Below are positions 8,294-17,535 of a stretch of 39,068 nt of DNA, one piece after another (the stretch's first letter is position 1; each line of letters begins with the position of its first letter). Origin of the DNA: Lachnospiraceae bacterium. GTDB taxonomy: Bacteria; Bacillota; Clostridia; Lachnospirales; Lachnospiraceae. Where the stretch lies: contig JALFLW010000115.1 in the NCBI GenBank assembly GCA_022774505.1, positions 1-39,068 on the forward strand, in the 5' to 3' direction. The translations under genes were made by a program, and so were the position numbers. The notes beneath the pieces were generated by a model that was given only the letters and a program-made list of their open reading frames with translations, searched no databases and was not told the DNA's origin.

Positions 8294-9673
8294 TTATGCA
8301 TCCTTCAAAAATGCCATATAACATTTATACGCTTCGTATACATCTGCCTTGCTGGTTACCTCCCATGGTGCATGCATATTCAAAACGGCAACACCACTAT
8401 CAATGACTTCCATACCATATAATGACAGGATATATGCGATAGTTCCGCCGCCTCCGATATCTACCTTGCCAAGTTCAGCCATCTGGTAATTGACATCATT
8501 TTCCTCCATGATCCTGCGCAGAGCTGCCAGATACTCTGCATTTGCATCATTAGATCCTGACTTTCCACGAGATCCGGTAAACTTGCTAAATACCACACCT
8601 CTTCCCATAAAGGAAGCACTTCTCTTTTCAAAGGCCTCCGCAAAAAGAGGGTCATACGCTGCATTAACGTCAGAGGAAAGCATACGGCTGCGTGCCATGC
8701 AATGCCTTAATTTTAATTCATTATAATCTCCCTGCAGATTGAGTAACTCTGCCACAACATTCTCAAAGAAATGGGACTGCATTCCCGTTGCACCCACACT
8801 TCCGATTTCTTCCTTGTCCACCAGCAGACAGCATGCTGTTTTATCTACGGATCCTGTCTCCATCATTGCAGCCAGCGAGGTAAAAGCACAGACACGGTCA
8901 TCCTGTCCATAAGACATGATCATGCTCCGGTCAAATCCCATCTCTCTCGCCCGTCCCGCCGGCACTACTTCCAGCTCTGCTGACATAAAATCCTCTTCTT
9001 CCATGTTATAGGTTTCTTTTAAAATTTCCAGAACTCCTTTTTTAACAGCATCTTTTTCTTCGTCCTGTAACGGCATGCTCCCCACTAATACATCGAGCTT
9101 TTCTCCTTCAATGACCTTAGCAGCCTTTTTTTCCATTTGAGCCCCGGCCAGATGTATCAACAGATCGGTCACACAAAATACCGGATCCTCCGGTTTCTCA
9201 CCAATACACACATCTACTGTGGTTCCATCTTTTTTCACAATAACACCATGAATTGCCAGAGGCAGTGTTACCCACTGATATTTCTTGATGCCTCCGTAAT
9301 AATGCGTATCCAGATATGCCATATCATCTGATTCATATAATGGATTCTGCTTTACATCCATTCTCGGAGAATCAATATGTGCCCCCAAAATATTCATTCC
9401 ATCCTCCAGAGGTTTTTCACCTATCTGAAATAAGGCAATGGTTTTATTCATATAGGCAGCATATATCTTATCTCCTTTTTTTAACTTCTGTCCTTTTTTC
9501 AGGACAGATTCCAGAGACTGATACCCCTGTTCCTCTGCCTGACGGATCGTCTCTTTCACACATTCCCGCTCTGTTTTTCCAACAGAGAGAAAATCAATAT
9601 ACTGTCTGTTTAACTTCTCCAGTTTGTCTTTGTCCTTGTCCTTATAGGTTTTCCATGCGTTTTCACGTTCCAT
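8294..9673 (-). CDS. M18 family aminopeptidase
   Basis: Probable zinc metallo-aminopeptidase of the M18 (aspartyl aminopeptidase) family, removing N-terminal residues from peptides in the cytoplasm. Motifs include GAHIDSPR (first metal histidine), VDKEEIGSVGATGMQ (catalytic glutamates), GRGVVFSKFTGSRGKSGSNDA and the late histidine in LNMHAPWE. I chose ATG 9673 (459 residues) because GGTGA stands five bases upstream; a GTG at 9682 would add three residues. There is no signal peptide. It follows the phospholipase-like gene by 17 nt, so the two are probably co-transcribed, and it is followed by a strong terminator. Substrate preference (Asp/Glu or broader) cannot be read from sequence. Confidence 0.9.
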   Translation of the reverse strand: MERENAWKTYKDKDKDKLEKLNRQYIDFLSVGKTERECVKETIRQAEEQGYQSLESVLKKGQKLKKGDKIYAAYMNKTIALFQIGEKPLEDGMNILGAHIDSPRMDVKQNPLYESDDMAYLDTHYYGGIKKYQWVTLPLAIHGVIVKKDGTTVDVCIGEKPEDPVFCVTDLLIHLAGAQMEKKAAKVIEGEKLDVLVGSMPLQDEEKDAVKKGVLEILKETYNMEEEDFMSAELEVVPAGRAREMGFDRSMIMSYGQDDRVCAFTSLAAMMETGSVDKTACCLLVDKEEIGSVGATGMQSHFFENVVAELLNLQGDYNELKLRHCMARSRMLSSDVNAAYDPLFAEAFEKRSASFMGRGVVFSKFTGSRGKSGSNDANAEYLAALRRIMEENDVNYQMAELGKVDIGGGGTIAYILSLYGMEVIDSGVAVLNMHAPWEVTSKADVYEAYKCYMAFLKDA

Positions 9674-9690
9674 GAAATTCACCAGCCCTT

Positions 9691-10698
9691 CTATTTATTT
9701 TTTCCGGTATGGTAATCTCTGTTTTCCAGACCGGTTGCTGCCTTTGAAATCCTGTCTTTCAAAAACTGTTTTGCATTGCCTGCACGACTCTTATGCTGCT
9801 CCACAAATTTCATTCTTTGAAGCAGCCCTCCAAGCAACGGCTCTACCTGATCATAATACTCCTGATACCGCTCTAATGCAACATCATACATTTCCCAGAC
9901 GCTATCCCGAGATACTTCTTCCGGATTCCAGGGACTTGTCCATTCCCTCCCTTTTACATTCATGGCATCTCCGCGATCCGGCAGCTGATCGGCCACCACC
10001 ATGTTGGCTATCACCGGACGTCCCAGTACCCCGGATTCAAACCGGCGCACCTGCTGCCTTCTTCTTCCTGTGTGATCATACACCAGACGGAGCACACTGT
10101 GCATACAGCGATAAGATGCCTTGATATTCTCATCAAAGATCATCATATGATAAATTCTCTGCAGTGTCTTGCTCATAAGACGTGCAATAACACTTAGTTC
10201 ATTTTCCGTAAGCTTGATCCTTCTCTCCGGATAATATCGGGAAGGCATAACGGATTTCTTGACCATCAGCATTTTCTGATCGATCACTGCCTCCAGACGC
10301 TGATGTGCCGGAAATGACTTTTTTGCGGAGTCCTTTATCCCCTCCTGATACCCTGTTCTGGCAAATATATACGGATGAAGCTGTGTATCCAATGTATAAT
10401 GGGATATGAATCCTAAGAAATAACTAATCCCTATCTCAAGTCCCTGTCTGTTATTTAAAGCCAAAAGCTCCTCCATATATATTTCAAAAAAACGATTGAT
10501 CTCGGATGTGTGCAGACGTTTTCCTAAATCCACCTTCCGATGTGCACAGCGCATAAATGGATTGAAGAAAAACAGATCAGGTCCCTGACATCCTAAGCGA
10601 AATACCGCCTTATGTCTATGAACAATCTCAATAAGCTTTCCTCCAGTCTCCGCCAATGCTTCCTCACCAAATATCTCATGTGCTGCAAATGCAGGCAT
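9691..10698 (-). CDS. zinc-dependent phospholipase C family protein
   Basis: Related to the zinc-dependent phospholipase C/S1-P1 nuclease fold. The N-terminus MPAFAAHEIFGEEAL, followed by FRLGCQGPDLFFF, and the metal-site segment GFISHYTLDTQLHPYI are typical of the non-secreted Firmicute branch. The frame is open much further upstream, into ylbJ, but GGAGGA (10701-10706) stands four bases before the ATG at 10698, giving a 335-residue protein that starts where the family starts. No signal peptide is seen, unlike secreted clostridial phospholipases, so an intracellular or unconventional role is likely. Substrate unknown. It sits between ylbJ (65 nt) and the aminopeptidase (17 nt). Confidence 0.8.
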   Translation of the reverse strand: MPAFAAHEIFGEEALAETGGKLIEIVHRHKAVFRLGCQGPDLFFFNPFMRCAHRKVDLGKRLHTSEINRFFEIYMEELLALNNRQGLEIGISYFLGFISHYTLDTQLHPYIFARTGYQEGIKDSAKKSFPAHQRLEAVIDQKMLMVKKSVMPSRYYPERRIKLTENELSVIARLMSKTLQRIYHMMIFDENIKASYRCMHSVLRLVYDHTGRRRQQVRRFESGVLGRPVIANMVVADQLPDRGDAMNVKGREWTSPWNPEEVSRDSVWEMYDVALERYQEYYDQVEPLLGGLLQRMKFVEQHKSRAGNAKQFLKDRISKAATGLENRDYHTGKNK

Positions 10699-10763
10699 AC
10701 GCTCCTCCATTCCTGCCTGACAATAAATATGAGTATTGTCAAAGCCTATTTTAGTATTCCCCG

Positions 10764-11717
10764 CTACGATCCAAAATATTTTCTCATAAAAAGAATACCT
10801 GCCGCCACTGCCACCGCCAATAAAACATGTGTTACCTTTGCCTTCAGATATCCTGCCACCGAAAGCTTTGTTCCCTGCAGGACACTGTACGTCTGTGCTG
10901 CACTGGAAAATCCGCCAAAGGCAGAAAAGGCGCAGGCAAAGAGCCACTTTCCTCCTTCTTTCATGGGATAAGCTTTCAGATACTCTCCCCCCGTAGTGAT
11001 CTCGATCATACCAAGTCCTATCATTTTCATAAATGCATGACAGGGCAATATCTTTTCCACAAATTCTGCCAAGATGGAAAATAATATAATATACCCGCCT
11101 ACCTTTGTCACTGTAACAAAAGAATCCAGGATCGACTGATCTAAGGCATTCATAACGGCAAAATGCTTTTTATTTTCACATGTGTATTCTAACACATTTT
11201 CTCTCTTTTGATAACTGTCCTCTCTGTTTTTCCTCAAAAAAAGAACCGCATTGAATATTGCCGTTCCATACACTACCACAAGGAGCAATCCCGGTTTTCT
11301 GAGCCCCATACAGTATACTCCCATGTACTCCAGAAGAAACATGGGACTGGCATTGTTGCAAAAGGACATTACATATTGTGCCTCGTTTTGTGATATTTTT
11401 CTCTGCTTTAACAAATCTGCAGCCGTCTTGGCTCCCAGAGGATATCCTGATAAAAAACCTACTGCCAGAGCATAGCATCCATTTTCAGATAATCTTAAAA
11501 AACGACTCAGAAATGGATAAAGAAAACGGCCTATAACTTCTGTAGCTCCGATCTTCATGATGACCCCTGAAAATACCATAAAGGGAAAAAGAGCCGGAAG
11601 CACCACGGTAAACCATAGCAGCAGTCCATCCTTCGCTCCCTTATTGACCACTGCCGGGCATACCAGCAGCACTGCCGGTATCAGACATATACTTATCCAT
11701 AACAGTTTCTTTTTCAT
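10764..11717 (-). CDS. ylbJ: YlbJ-like sporulation integral membrane protein
   Basis: Polytopic membrane protein of about 317 residues with nucleoside-recognition ('gate') domains. The segment LPALFPFMVFSGVIM, then GFLSGYPLGAKTAADL and SFCNNASPMFLLEYMG, matches the YlbJ family required for spore cortex formation in Bacillus. Two long hydrophobic blocks (about 1-165 and 210-317) flank a charged loop. ATG 11717 is preferred over an in-frame ATG at 11747 because GGGAG lies eight bases before it. It is shorter than Bacillus YlbJ. It follows spmA by 103 nt, and both encode gate-domain sporulation proteins, so a shared role in the developing spore is likely. Confidence 0.8.
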   Translation of the reverse strand: MKKKLLWISICLIPAVLLVCPAVVNKGAKDGLLLWFTVVLPALFPFMVFSGVIMKIGATEVIGRFLYPFLSRFLRLSENGCYALAVGFLSGYPLGAKTAADLLKQRKISQNEAQYVMSFCNNASPMFLLEYMGVYCMGLRKPGLLLVVVYGTAIFNAVLFLRKNREDSYQKRENVLEYTCENKKHFAVMNALDQSILDSFVTVTKVGGYIILFSILAEFVEKILPCHAFMKMIGLGMIEITTGGEYLKAYPMKEGGKWLFACAFSAFGGFSSAAQTYSVLQGTKLSVAGYLKAKVTHVLLAVAVAAGILFMRKYFGS

Positions 11718-11820
11718 AGGATTTTCTCCCAACAATGGTTCTCGCATCTATCCTATGAATTTATATAAAAAATATTCCTGGCATTTTCCTCGTATGTATT
11801 TCATCATCATTTGTTTTTTA

Positions 11821-12474
11821 TCACCATTCATTATTTTTTTCTCCTTTTTTGCACATGATCCTGCAAAATATGATCGCAGCCACAGTACTCGCCGTCGTCG
11901 CGACCAGACCGGGTACCACCACCGCCGCAGGATTGACAGACCCATACTGTGCCCGGTACGCAATGATACTCACCGGGATCACCTGCAGGGAAGATATGTT
12001 TAGTACAAGAAAAGTACACATCTCATCACTCGCTTTTGTAAGCCTGACCTGATCCGGATCGATCTGCCTGCCTTCTTTTCTATATATTTCTTGTGCAATC
12101 CTTTCTCTTTCTAAAGGAGCAAGCTCTGCCATAGCTTTGAGTCCCATAGGTGTCGCCGCCCACCCAAGTCCTAAGATATTGGCAAGAATATTGGCTGTCA
12201 GATATTCCTGAACCGGATGATAACGTGGTATCCTCGGAAAAAGAAATTTAAGCACCGGTCTCAATGCTCTTGTCATGCGGTCCATCAGCCCCGCCTGTCT
12301 GGCAACCTCGATAAGACCGGTCCACATCGACATGATCCCGAGCATAGTGACTGCCATATTTACAGCTTCTCCCGCGCTGTCTATAGATGCATTGCTCACC
12401 GCCTCTACCTGTCCCGTAACTATACCCATTCCCAGACCAAGCAGTATCATAAATCCCCATAAATAATTAAGCAT
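11821..12474 (-). CDS. spmA: spore maturation protein A
   Basis: A 217-residue integral membrane protein with the SpmA signature: LNYLWGFMILLGLGMGI at the start, MLGIMSMWTGLIEVARQAGL, and the strongly conserved TANILANILGLGWAATPMGLKAM. In Bacillus SpmA acts with SpmB in spore core dehydration and heat resistance. No SpmB-like gene follows; ylbJ does. AGGAG (12482-12486) lies seven bases upstream of the ATG, but both it and the start codon are in a 16-bp perfect inverted repeat, so initiation may be controlled. The last residues are charged and cytosolic. Confidence 0.92.
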   Translation of the reverse strand: MLNYLWGFMILLGLGMGIVTGQVEAVSNASIDSAGEAVNMAVTMLGIMSMWTGLIEVARQAGLMDRMTRALRPVLKFLFPRIPRYHPVQEYLTANILANILGLGWAATPMGLKAMAELAPLERERIAQEIYRKEGRQIDPDQVRLTKASDEMCTFLVLNISSLQVIPVSIIAYRAQYGSVNPAAVVVPGLVATTASTVAAIIFCRIMCKKGEKNNEW

Positions 12475-12514
12475 AAACTATCTCCTGATTCCCTTTGCAG
12501 ATAGTTTATGCTTA
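12468..12514 (-). promoter_or_regulatory. hairpin masking the spmA ribosome binding site and start
   Basis: Arms 12468-12483 (TAAGCATAAACTATCT) and 12499-12514 are perfect 16-bp inverted repeats with a 15-nt loop. On the minus-strand mRNA the 3' arm contains the spmA ATG (12474-12472), and the Shine-Dalgarno sequence straddles the loop-stem boundary. No T-run follows on the minus strand, so it is not a typical terminator. A translational control element is inferred. Confidence 0.65.
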
Positions 12515-12528
12515 TGATTTTCTTTTTA

Positions 12529-12792
12529 TTATTCTTCCTCTTTTTTGTCTGATTCTGCAGACTCTTCTGAATCGCTGTTTTCCTCATCAAAGTCCAATGT
12601 CACATACTCTCTTGATCTGTCACCGGACACATCCTCATCACTCTCATCCTCATCCTCAAAATCAAAATCTTCAAATTCATCATCCAGTTCCTCATCCGGC
12701 TCTGCCAAAAGCTTCTTCGTCAGATAATATGCTCCGGCTGCCATCACAGCAATGGATGTCACGCCCATAACACCTTTGATCAATTTCTTCAT
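12529..12792 (-). CDS. small acidic membrane-anchored protein, unknown function
   Basis: An 87-residue protein that I do not recognise. Residues about 7-27 form one hydrophobic helix after MKKLIK, ending in YYLTKKLL, so it is probably a single-pass protein or uncleaved signal anchor. The remaining ~57 residues are overwhelmingly Asp, Glu and Ser, with runs such as DEELDDEFEDFDFEDEDES. The tail is presumably disordered and strongly negative. A good ribosome binding site (AGGAAGGAAAT) precedes the ATG. It lies 27 nt after pfkA and 54 nt before spmA. The low-complexity tail means the frame alone is weak evidence; the spacing and ribosome binding site support a real gene. Confidence 0.65.
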   Translation of the reverse strand: MKKLIKGVMGVTSIAVMAAGAYYLTKKLLAEPDEELDDEFEDFDFEDEDESDEDVSGDRSREYVTLDFDEENSDSEESAESDKKEEE

Positions 12793-12819
12793 TCTTATTT
12801 CCTTCCTTTCCTCTACATA

Positions 12820-13797
12820 TTAATAGGTGGTCAGCTTTCTGGTAATATGGAATAAATACGGATCCAGTCCTTTCTCCATCTCCAGTGCCGCCTGAATATC
12901 ATAGTCTACAAACTCCCCATTTGTATATCCTACCACACGGTTACTCTTCCCCTCGCAGAGAAGCTCTACTGCTTTTGCTCCCATTGCGGATGCGTATACA
13001 CGATCCTTACAGGTCGGATTTCCTCCACGCTGGATATGTCCCAGTACGGTAGCCCTTGTCTCAACTCCTGTTGCCGCCTCGATGATCTTAGCCATCTCAT
13101 AGGAATTACCTACTCCCTCCGCATTCACGATCACATGATTCTTCTTGCCTATCTCATGACGCTTCTGAATCTTCTCTATGATCTTTTGGATATTTCCATC
13201 ATATTCCTCTGTGGTAAGAATGTATTCCGCACCACTGGCAATCCCCGTCCACAGGGCAATGTGACCTGCTGTACGTCCCATTACCTCTACAATACTGCAT
13301 CTCTCATGGGATTCAGAGGTATCACGGAGCTTATCCATTGCCTCCATTGCTGTATTGATAGCCGTATCAAATCCAATCGTATACTCTGTACATGCAATAT
13401 CCAGATCGATCGTTCCCGGAACACCTACTGTATTGATCCCAAGCTCTGCCAGCTTGCTTGCTCCCTGAAACGAACCGTCACCACCAATGACAACAATTCC
13501 ATCAATCCCATGCTTGCGGCATATTTCAGCAGCTTTCTCCTGGTACTCCCGCTCTCTGAATTCTTTACAGCGTGCTGTATACAGGATCGTTCCTCCTAAC
13601 TGGATAATGTTTGAAACAGATAATGTATCCATTTCCTCAATATCCTCTTCCAGCAGACCTGCATATCCTCTTTTGATCCCCATTACCTTCACTTTATTTG
13701 CAATCGCGGTACGAACAACAGCACGAATAGCTGCATTCATTCCCGGAGCGTCCCCGCCACTTGTCAATACACCAATTGTTTTTACTGCACTGCTCAT
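12820..13797 (-). CDS. pfkA: ATP-dependent 6-phosphofructokinase
   Basis: Commits fructose 6-phosphate to glycolysis. The 325-residue protein has the nucleotide site TSGGDAPGMNAAIR (12-25), GGDGS at 105-109 (the glycine form typical of ATP rather than PPi enzymes), the catalytic TIDLD at 129-133 and the substrate segment VEVMGRTAGH. The frame extends 15 codons upstream, but ATG 13797 has GGAGG five bases before it and begins where the family begins. It has its own promoter at 13872-13900, so it need not depend on dnaE transcription. It is probably the first gene of a unit running into the acidic protein and spmA. Confidence 0.96.
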   Translation of the reverse strand: MSSAVKTIGVLTSGGDAPGMNAAIRAVVRTAIANKVKVMGIKRGYAGLLEEDIEEMDTLSVSNIIQLGGTILYTARCKEFREREYQEKAAEICRKHGIDGIVVIGGDGSFQGASKLAELGINTVGVPGTIDLDIACTEYTIGFDTAINTAMEAMDKLRDTSESHERCSIVEVMGRTAGHIALWTGIASGAEYILTTEEYDGNIQKIIEKIQKRHEIGKKNHVIVNAEGVGNSYEMAKIIEAATGVETRATVLGHIQRGGNPTCKDRVYASAMGAKAVELLCEGKSNRVVGYTNGEFVDYDIQAALEMEKGLDPYLFHITRKLTTY

Positions 13798-13871
13798 TTC
13801 TTCCTCCGTTCTATATTGGAACTTATTTTTATCTTTAACCATTCTACGGCAACGTATTCACCGTATCCTTT

Positions 13872-13900
13872 ATTGTACGCTATTCTTTTGATTTTTTCAA
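13872..13900 (-). promoter_or_regulatory. sigma-A-type promoter for pfkA
   Basis: On the minus strand TTGAAA (13895-13900) and TACAAT (13872-13877) are each one base from consensus and exactly 17 bp apart. The site lies in the dnaE-pfkA gap, giving an expected leader of about 70 nt before the pfkA ATG. Confidence 0.8.
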
Positions 13901-13914
13901 GAAAAAACCCCTCA

Positions 13915-16900
13915 TCACAGGATCTTTCTCTCCTTCAGGGCAGTTTCTGCGATCCCGTCAAGAAGTTTTTCCCGCAGGACAAGTCTTGCATCAACACTTC
14001 TGCCGGCCGGCAGCCTCTTTAACTGTTTTTCTTCTTCAAGATAAACGACAATCTGATCTGTCCCATCGTAAGGAGACAGCTTCTCGTATATCTGCCTTTC
14101 CTTCCGGAAAAATTCCTCTTTATTTTTGAGACGAAGCCATAATTCACATGGCAGTTCCTCAAAGGGAATGATATCCTGACAGATGATCTTTCCGTCACGG
14201 TCTCCTCCCATATCAGCTCTTCCGCGTATAAAAACTCTGGCATCTTCCCTGCATTTTTCCTTTTTCTTTTCATAAACATCCGGAAACATTAATATCTCTA
14301 CCGTTCCATACATATCCTCCAGAGTAAGATATGCCATAAGACGATTTGTTTTTGTTGTCTTTACCGTCTTTGCCGTGATCATCCCACCTATGACCACCCG
14401 TTCCTGATGATGAACCTTTTCTTCCTGCTGCACATTGTCTTCATCCTGATTTCTTATGAAATCCGTAGAAATACAAGTGGAATTTTTACGGATCAGCGGA
14501 ATATAATCTTCCAGCGGATGTCCACTGATATAAATACCAAGCACCTCTTTTTCGCAGGATAATAACTCTTCCTTTTCCATCTCACTCACATCCGGATATC
14601 GCACCTCATTGGCATGTTCCAGTTCTTCATCTCCCATATCAAACAAGGACAGCTGCCCGGACATGGAATCTTTCTTTTCGCGGTTCACAAAATCCATCAT
14701 GCTCTGATAGACCTGAAGCTTTTGTCTGCGGTTTCCTCCGAGGCTGTCAAAAGCCCCCGCCTTAATAAAACTCTCAATGGAGCTTTTATTTACTTCCTTA
14801 CTGGTAAGCCTTCTCATGAAATCCTGCATGGATACGAAGCGTCCTCCCCGCTCTCTCTCCTGCACGATATTTTTGATCACACCGGTTCCGATCCCCTTAA
14901 TGGCTGACAATGCATAACGTATCTTCCCATCTGAAACAGAAAAATGGCTATATCCCTCATTGACATCCGGGGGCAGGATATCAATCTCCATTCTTCTGCA
15001 TTCCATAACGTACTCTACGATCTTTCCCGTATTTTCCTTAACCGATGTAAGAAGAGATGCCATAAATTCAACCGGATGATAACACTTTAGCCATGCAGTC
15101 TGAAATGTAACCATTCCATAAGCAGCCGCATGGGACTTATTAAATGCATATGCCGCAAAGCTAATCATTTCATCATAAATCTTATTCGCTGTTTCTTCTG
15201 ATATTCCATTGGCAATACATCCTTTTACGCCCTCTTCCTCATTTCCGTAAACAAAATTATGTCGTTCGGCTTCCATTACTTTTGCTTTTTTCTTGGACAT
15301 GGCACGGCGCACCAGATCGCTTCGTCCGTAGCTATATCCTGCCAGACTCCGCACGATCTCCATAACCTGCTCCTGATACACGATACATCCATATGTTGTC
15401 GCCAGGATCGGTTCCAGCTGGGGACAATCATACGTGATCGAATCCCTGTTGTTTCTTCCTTCAATATACTGCGGGATAAAATCCATCGGTCCCGGACGAT
15501 ATAACGAGATCCCTGCTACGATCTCCGCCATACTTTCCGGCTGTAATTCCTTCATAAACTGCTTCATTCCCGCACTTTCTAACTGGAATATTCCTTCTGT
15601 CCTTCCACTTGATATCAGTTTCCAGACATTCTCATCCTCCAGATTCAGATGAAGCATATCGTCATCTGTCATTCCACACATCTTTGCTGCATTCTGCACG
15701 ACTGTCAGCGTCCTTAGTCCCAAAAAATCCATTTTAAGAAGTCCTAATTCTTCCAGTGTGGTCATCGTATACTGGGTAGTAACATTTCCCTCAGAGCCTT
15801 TGGACAATGGAACAAAATGGTCTACAGGCTCCGGAGCGATCACAACTCCGGCGGCATGAATCGAAGTATGCCGCGGGAGTCCCTCCAGCTTCTGTGCCAT
15901 ATCCAGCAGATATTTTGTCTGCTCATCTGTATTATACAGCTTCCTCAGATCTGCGTTCTGATCGATCGCCTTGGCAATCGTTATATCTTTTTCCATTGGC
16001 ACCGATTTTGCAATCGTATCCACATAAGAATACGGCATATCCAGTACCCTTCCTACATCCCGGATAACTCCCCTTGCCGCCATTGTACCAAATGTCACGA
16101 TCTGTGCCACATGATCTCTTCCATATTTCTCTGTCACATACTCAATGACTTCCTGTCGTCTCTCATAACAGAAATCAACATCGATATCAGGCATGGTAAC
16201 ACGTTCCGGATTCAGAAAACGCTCAAAGAGCAGATCAAATGCCAACGGATCTATATTGGTTATTTCCAGACTATATGCTACAATGCTGCCAGCTGCCGAT
16301 CCACGTCCAGGACCTACAATAATCCCCTGTTCTCTCGAATGATGGATAAAATCCCATACGATCAGAAAATAATCCACAAATCCCATACTTTTTATGGTAT
16401 TTAATTCATAATCCAGCCGCTCTTTGATCTGTGGTGTTACATCCTCATATCGTCTGTGGATCCCTTCATAGCACAAATGTTTCAGATACTCCCAGGAGGT
16501 GTATCCCTCCGGAACATCGAAATGAGGCAGCTTATATTTTCCAAATTCTATTTCCACATGACATCTTTCAGCTATTTTAGAAGTATTTTCCACTGCTTCC
16601 TTTGCATAGGGAAAAAGAGCCAGCATCTCTTCTTCTGATTTCAGATAAAACTGTCCGCCCTCATAACGCATCCTGTCCTCATCCTGCACCTTATGCTGTG
16701 TCTGGATACACAGGAGAATATCATGTGCTTCTGCATCCTCAGCCCGGATATAATGCACATCATTCGTCGCAACCAGTTCCAGACCTGTCTCCTGGCTCAT
16801 TCTCAAAAGCCCCTGGTTCACCGTCTTCTGTGCATCGATCCCATGATCCTGCAGCTCCAGATAAAAATGATCCGGTCCAAATATTCCTGCCAGCCGGAGT

Positions 16901-17376
16901 GCCTCTTTTTTAGCCTCCTCATAAAATCCCTGCCGCAGATTTGCAGCTACAATTCCCGCCAGACAGGCACTTAATGCAATGATCCCCTCATGATATTTTT
17001 CTAATACTTCCATATCTACTCTGGGTTTATAATAAAATCCCTCCGTAAATCCAATAGAAACAATCTTCATCAGATTGGCATATCCGGTATTATTCTCCGC
17101 CAAAAGGACCAGATGATTATATCTGTCCTCTCCCTTTACATTTTCACGATCAAAGCGGGATCCCGGTGCTACATATACCTCACATCCAACAACCGGATTG
17201 ATCCCTGCTTTGTGGGCTGCTCTGTAAAAATCAATCACTCCATACATATTACCATGATCCGTGATCGCAATATGTTCCATGCCCAATTCTTTAGCTCTGT
17301 CCATGAGTTCTCCGATCTTGCAGGAACCATCCAGAAGCGAGTATTCTGTATGCAGATGTAAATGCGTAAATCCCAT
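13915..17376 (-). CDS. dnaE: DNA polymerase III subunit alpha, DnaE type
   Basis: Replicative C-family polymerase of 1153 residues. It starts with a PHP domain (H5, H7 and H9 in HLHLH, ITDHGNMYG and further metal-site motifs up to about residue 270). The palm carries the catalytic aspartates in PDIDVDF (396-402) and a third in LKMDFLGLRTL (about 555). GPGRGSAAGS (about 355) lies before the palm, a helix-hairpin-helix region around 820-890, and an OB-fold nucleic-acid domain around 980-1080. There is no 3'-5' exonuclease insertion, so this is DnaE rather than PolC. GGAGG stands four bases before the ATG. A terminator separates it from the upstream HPr-like gene; its own promoter is not clear. 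Confidence 0.96.
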   Translation of the reverse strand: MGFTHLHLHTEYSLLDGSCKIGELMDRAKELGMEHIAITDHGNMYGVIDFYRAAHKAGINPVVGCEVYVAPGSRFDRENVKGEDRYNHLVLLAENNTGYANLMKIVSIGFTEGFYYKPRVDMEVLEKYHEGIIALSACLAGIVAANLRQGFYEEAKKEALRLAGIFGPDHFYLELQDHGIDAQKTVNQGLLRMSQETGLELVATNDVHYIRAEDAEAHDILLCIQTQHKVQDEDRMRYEGGQFYLKSEEEMLALFPYAKEAVENTSKIAERCHVEIEFGKYKLPHFDVPEGYTSWEYLKHLCYEGIHRRYEDVTPQIKERLDYELNTIKSMGFVDYFLIVWDFIHHSREQGIIVGPGRGSAAGSIVAYSLEITNIDPLAFDLLFERFLNPERVTMPDIDVDFCYERRQEVIEYVTEKYGRDHVAQIVTFGTMAARGVIRDVGRVLDMPYSYVDTIAKSVPMEKDITIAKAIDQNADLRKLYNTDEQTKYLLDMAQKLEGLPRHTSIHAAGVVIAPEPVDHFVPLSKGSEGNVTTQYTMTTLEELGLLKMDFLGLRTLTVVQNAAKMCGMTDDDMLHLNLEDENVWKLISSGRTEGIFQLESAGMKQFMKELQPESMAEIVAGISLYRPGPMDFIPQYIEGRNNRDSITYDCPQLEPILATTYGCIVYQEQVMEIVRSLAGYSYGRSDLVRRAMSKKKAKVMEAERHNFVYGNEEEGVKGCIANGISEETANKIYDEMISFAAYAFNKSHAAAYGMVTFQTAWLKCYHPVEFMASLLTSVKENTGKIVEYVMECRRMEIDILPPDVNEGYSHFSVSDGKIRYALSAIKGIGTGVIKNIVQERERGGRFVSMQDFMRRLTSKEVNKSSIESFIKAGAFDSLGGNRRQKLQVYQSMMDFVNREKKDSMSGQLSLFDMGDEELEHANEVRYPDVSEMEKEELLSCEKEVLGIYISGHPLEDYIPLIRKNSTCISTDFIRNQDEDNVQQEEKVHHQERVVIGGMITAKTVKTTKTNRLMAYLTLEDMYGTVEILMFPDVYEKKKEKCREDARVFIRGRADMGGDRDGKIICQDIIPFEELPCELWLRLKNKEEFFRKERQIYEKLSPYDGTDQIVVYLEEEKQLKRLPAGRSVDARLVLREKLLDGIAETALKERKIL

Positions 17377-17487
17377 GTTTCCTCCTTGTTTCCGGAGCGG
17401 CCAGCGGGGTTTCGTCTTCTGAAGCCGATTTCACAATCCACGCCCGTTTTGCCGCCTCTATATACAGCTCTTTTTGCCGTAAAGTAA

Positions 17488-17519
17488 CAAAAAGCCGCCT
17501 GATACGAGATCAAACGGCT
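17488..17519 (-). terminator. terminator after the HPr-like gene
   Basis: 17493-17503 and 17509-17519 pair over 11 bp (two G-U pairs) with a 5-nt loop, and on the minus strand the stem runs into TTTTTG. It lies 17 nt after the stop of the HPr-like gene and closes the murB-rapZ-whiA-crh group. Confidence 0.85.
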
Positions 17520-17535
17520 CATAATCTGTCTACAG

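Noticed and set aside
10699..10947. Longer N-terminus for the phospholipase-like gene
   Set aside because: The extension overlaps ylbJ in another frame, reads like non-coding sequence, and the GGAGGA at 10701-10706 fixes the start at 10698.
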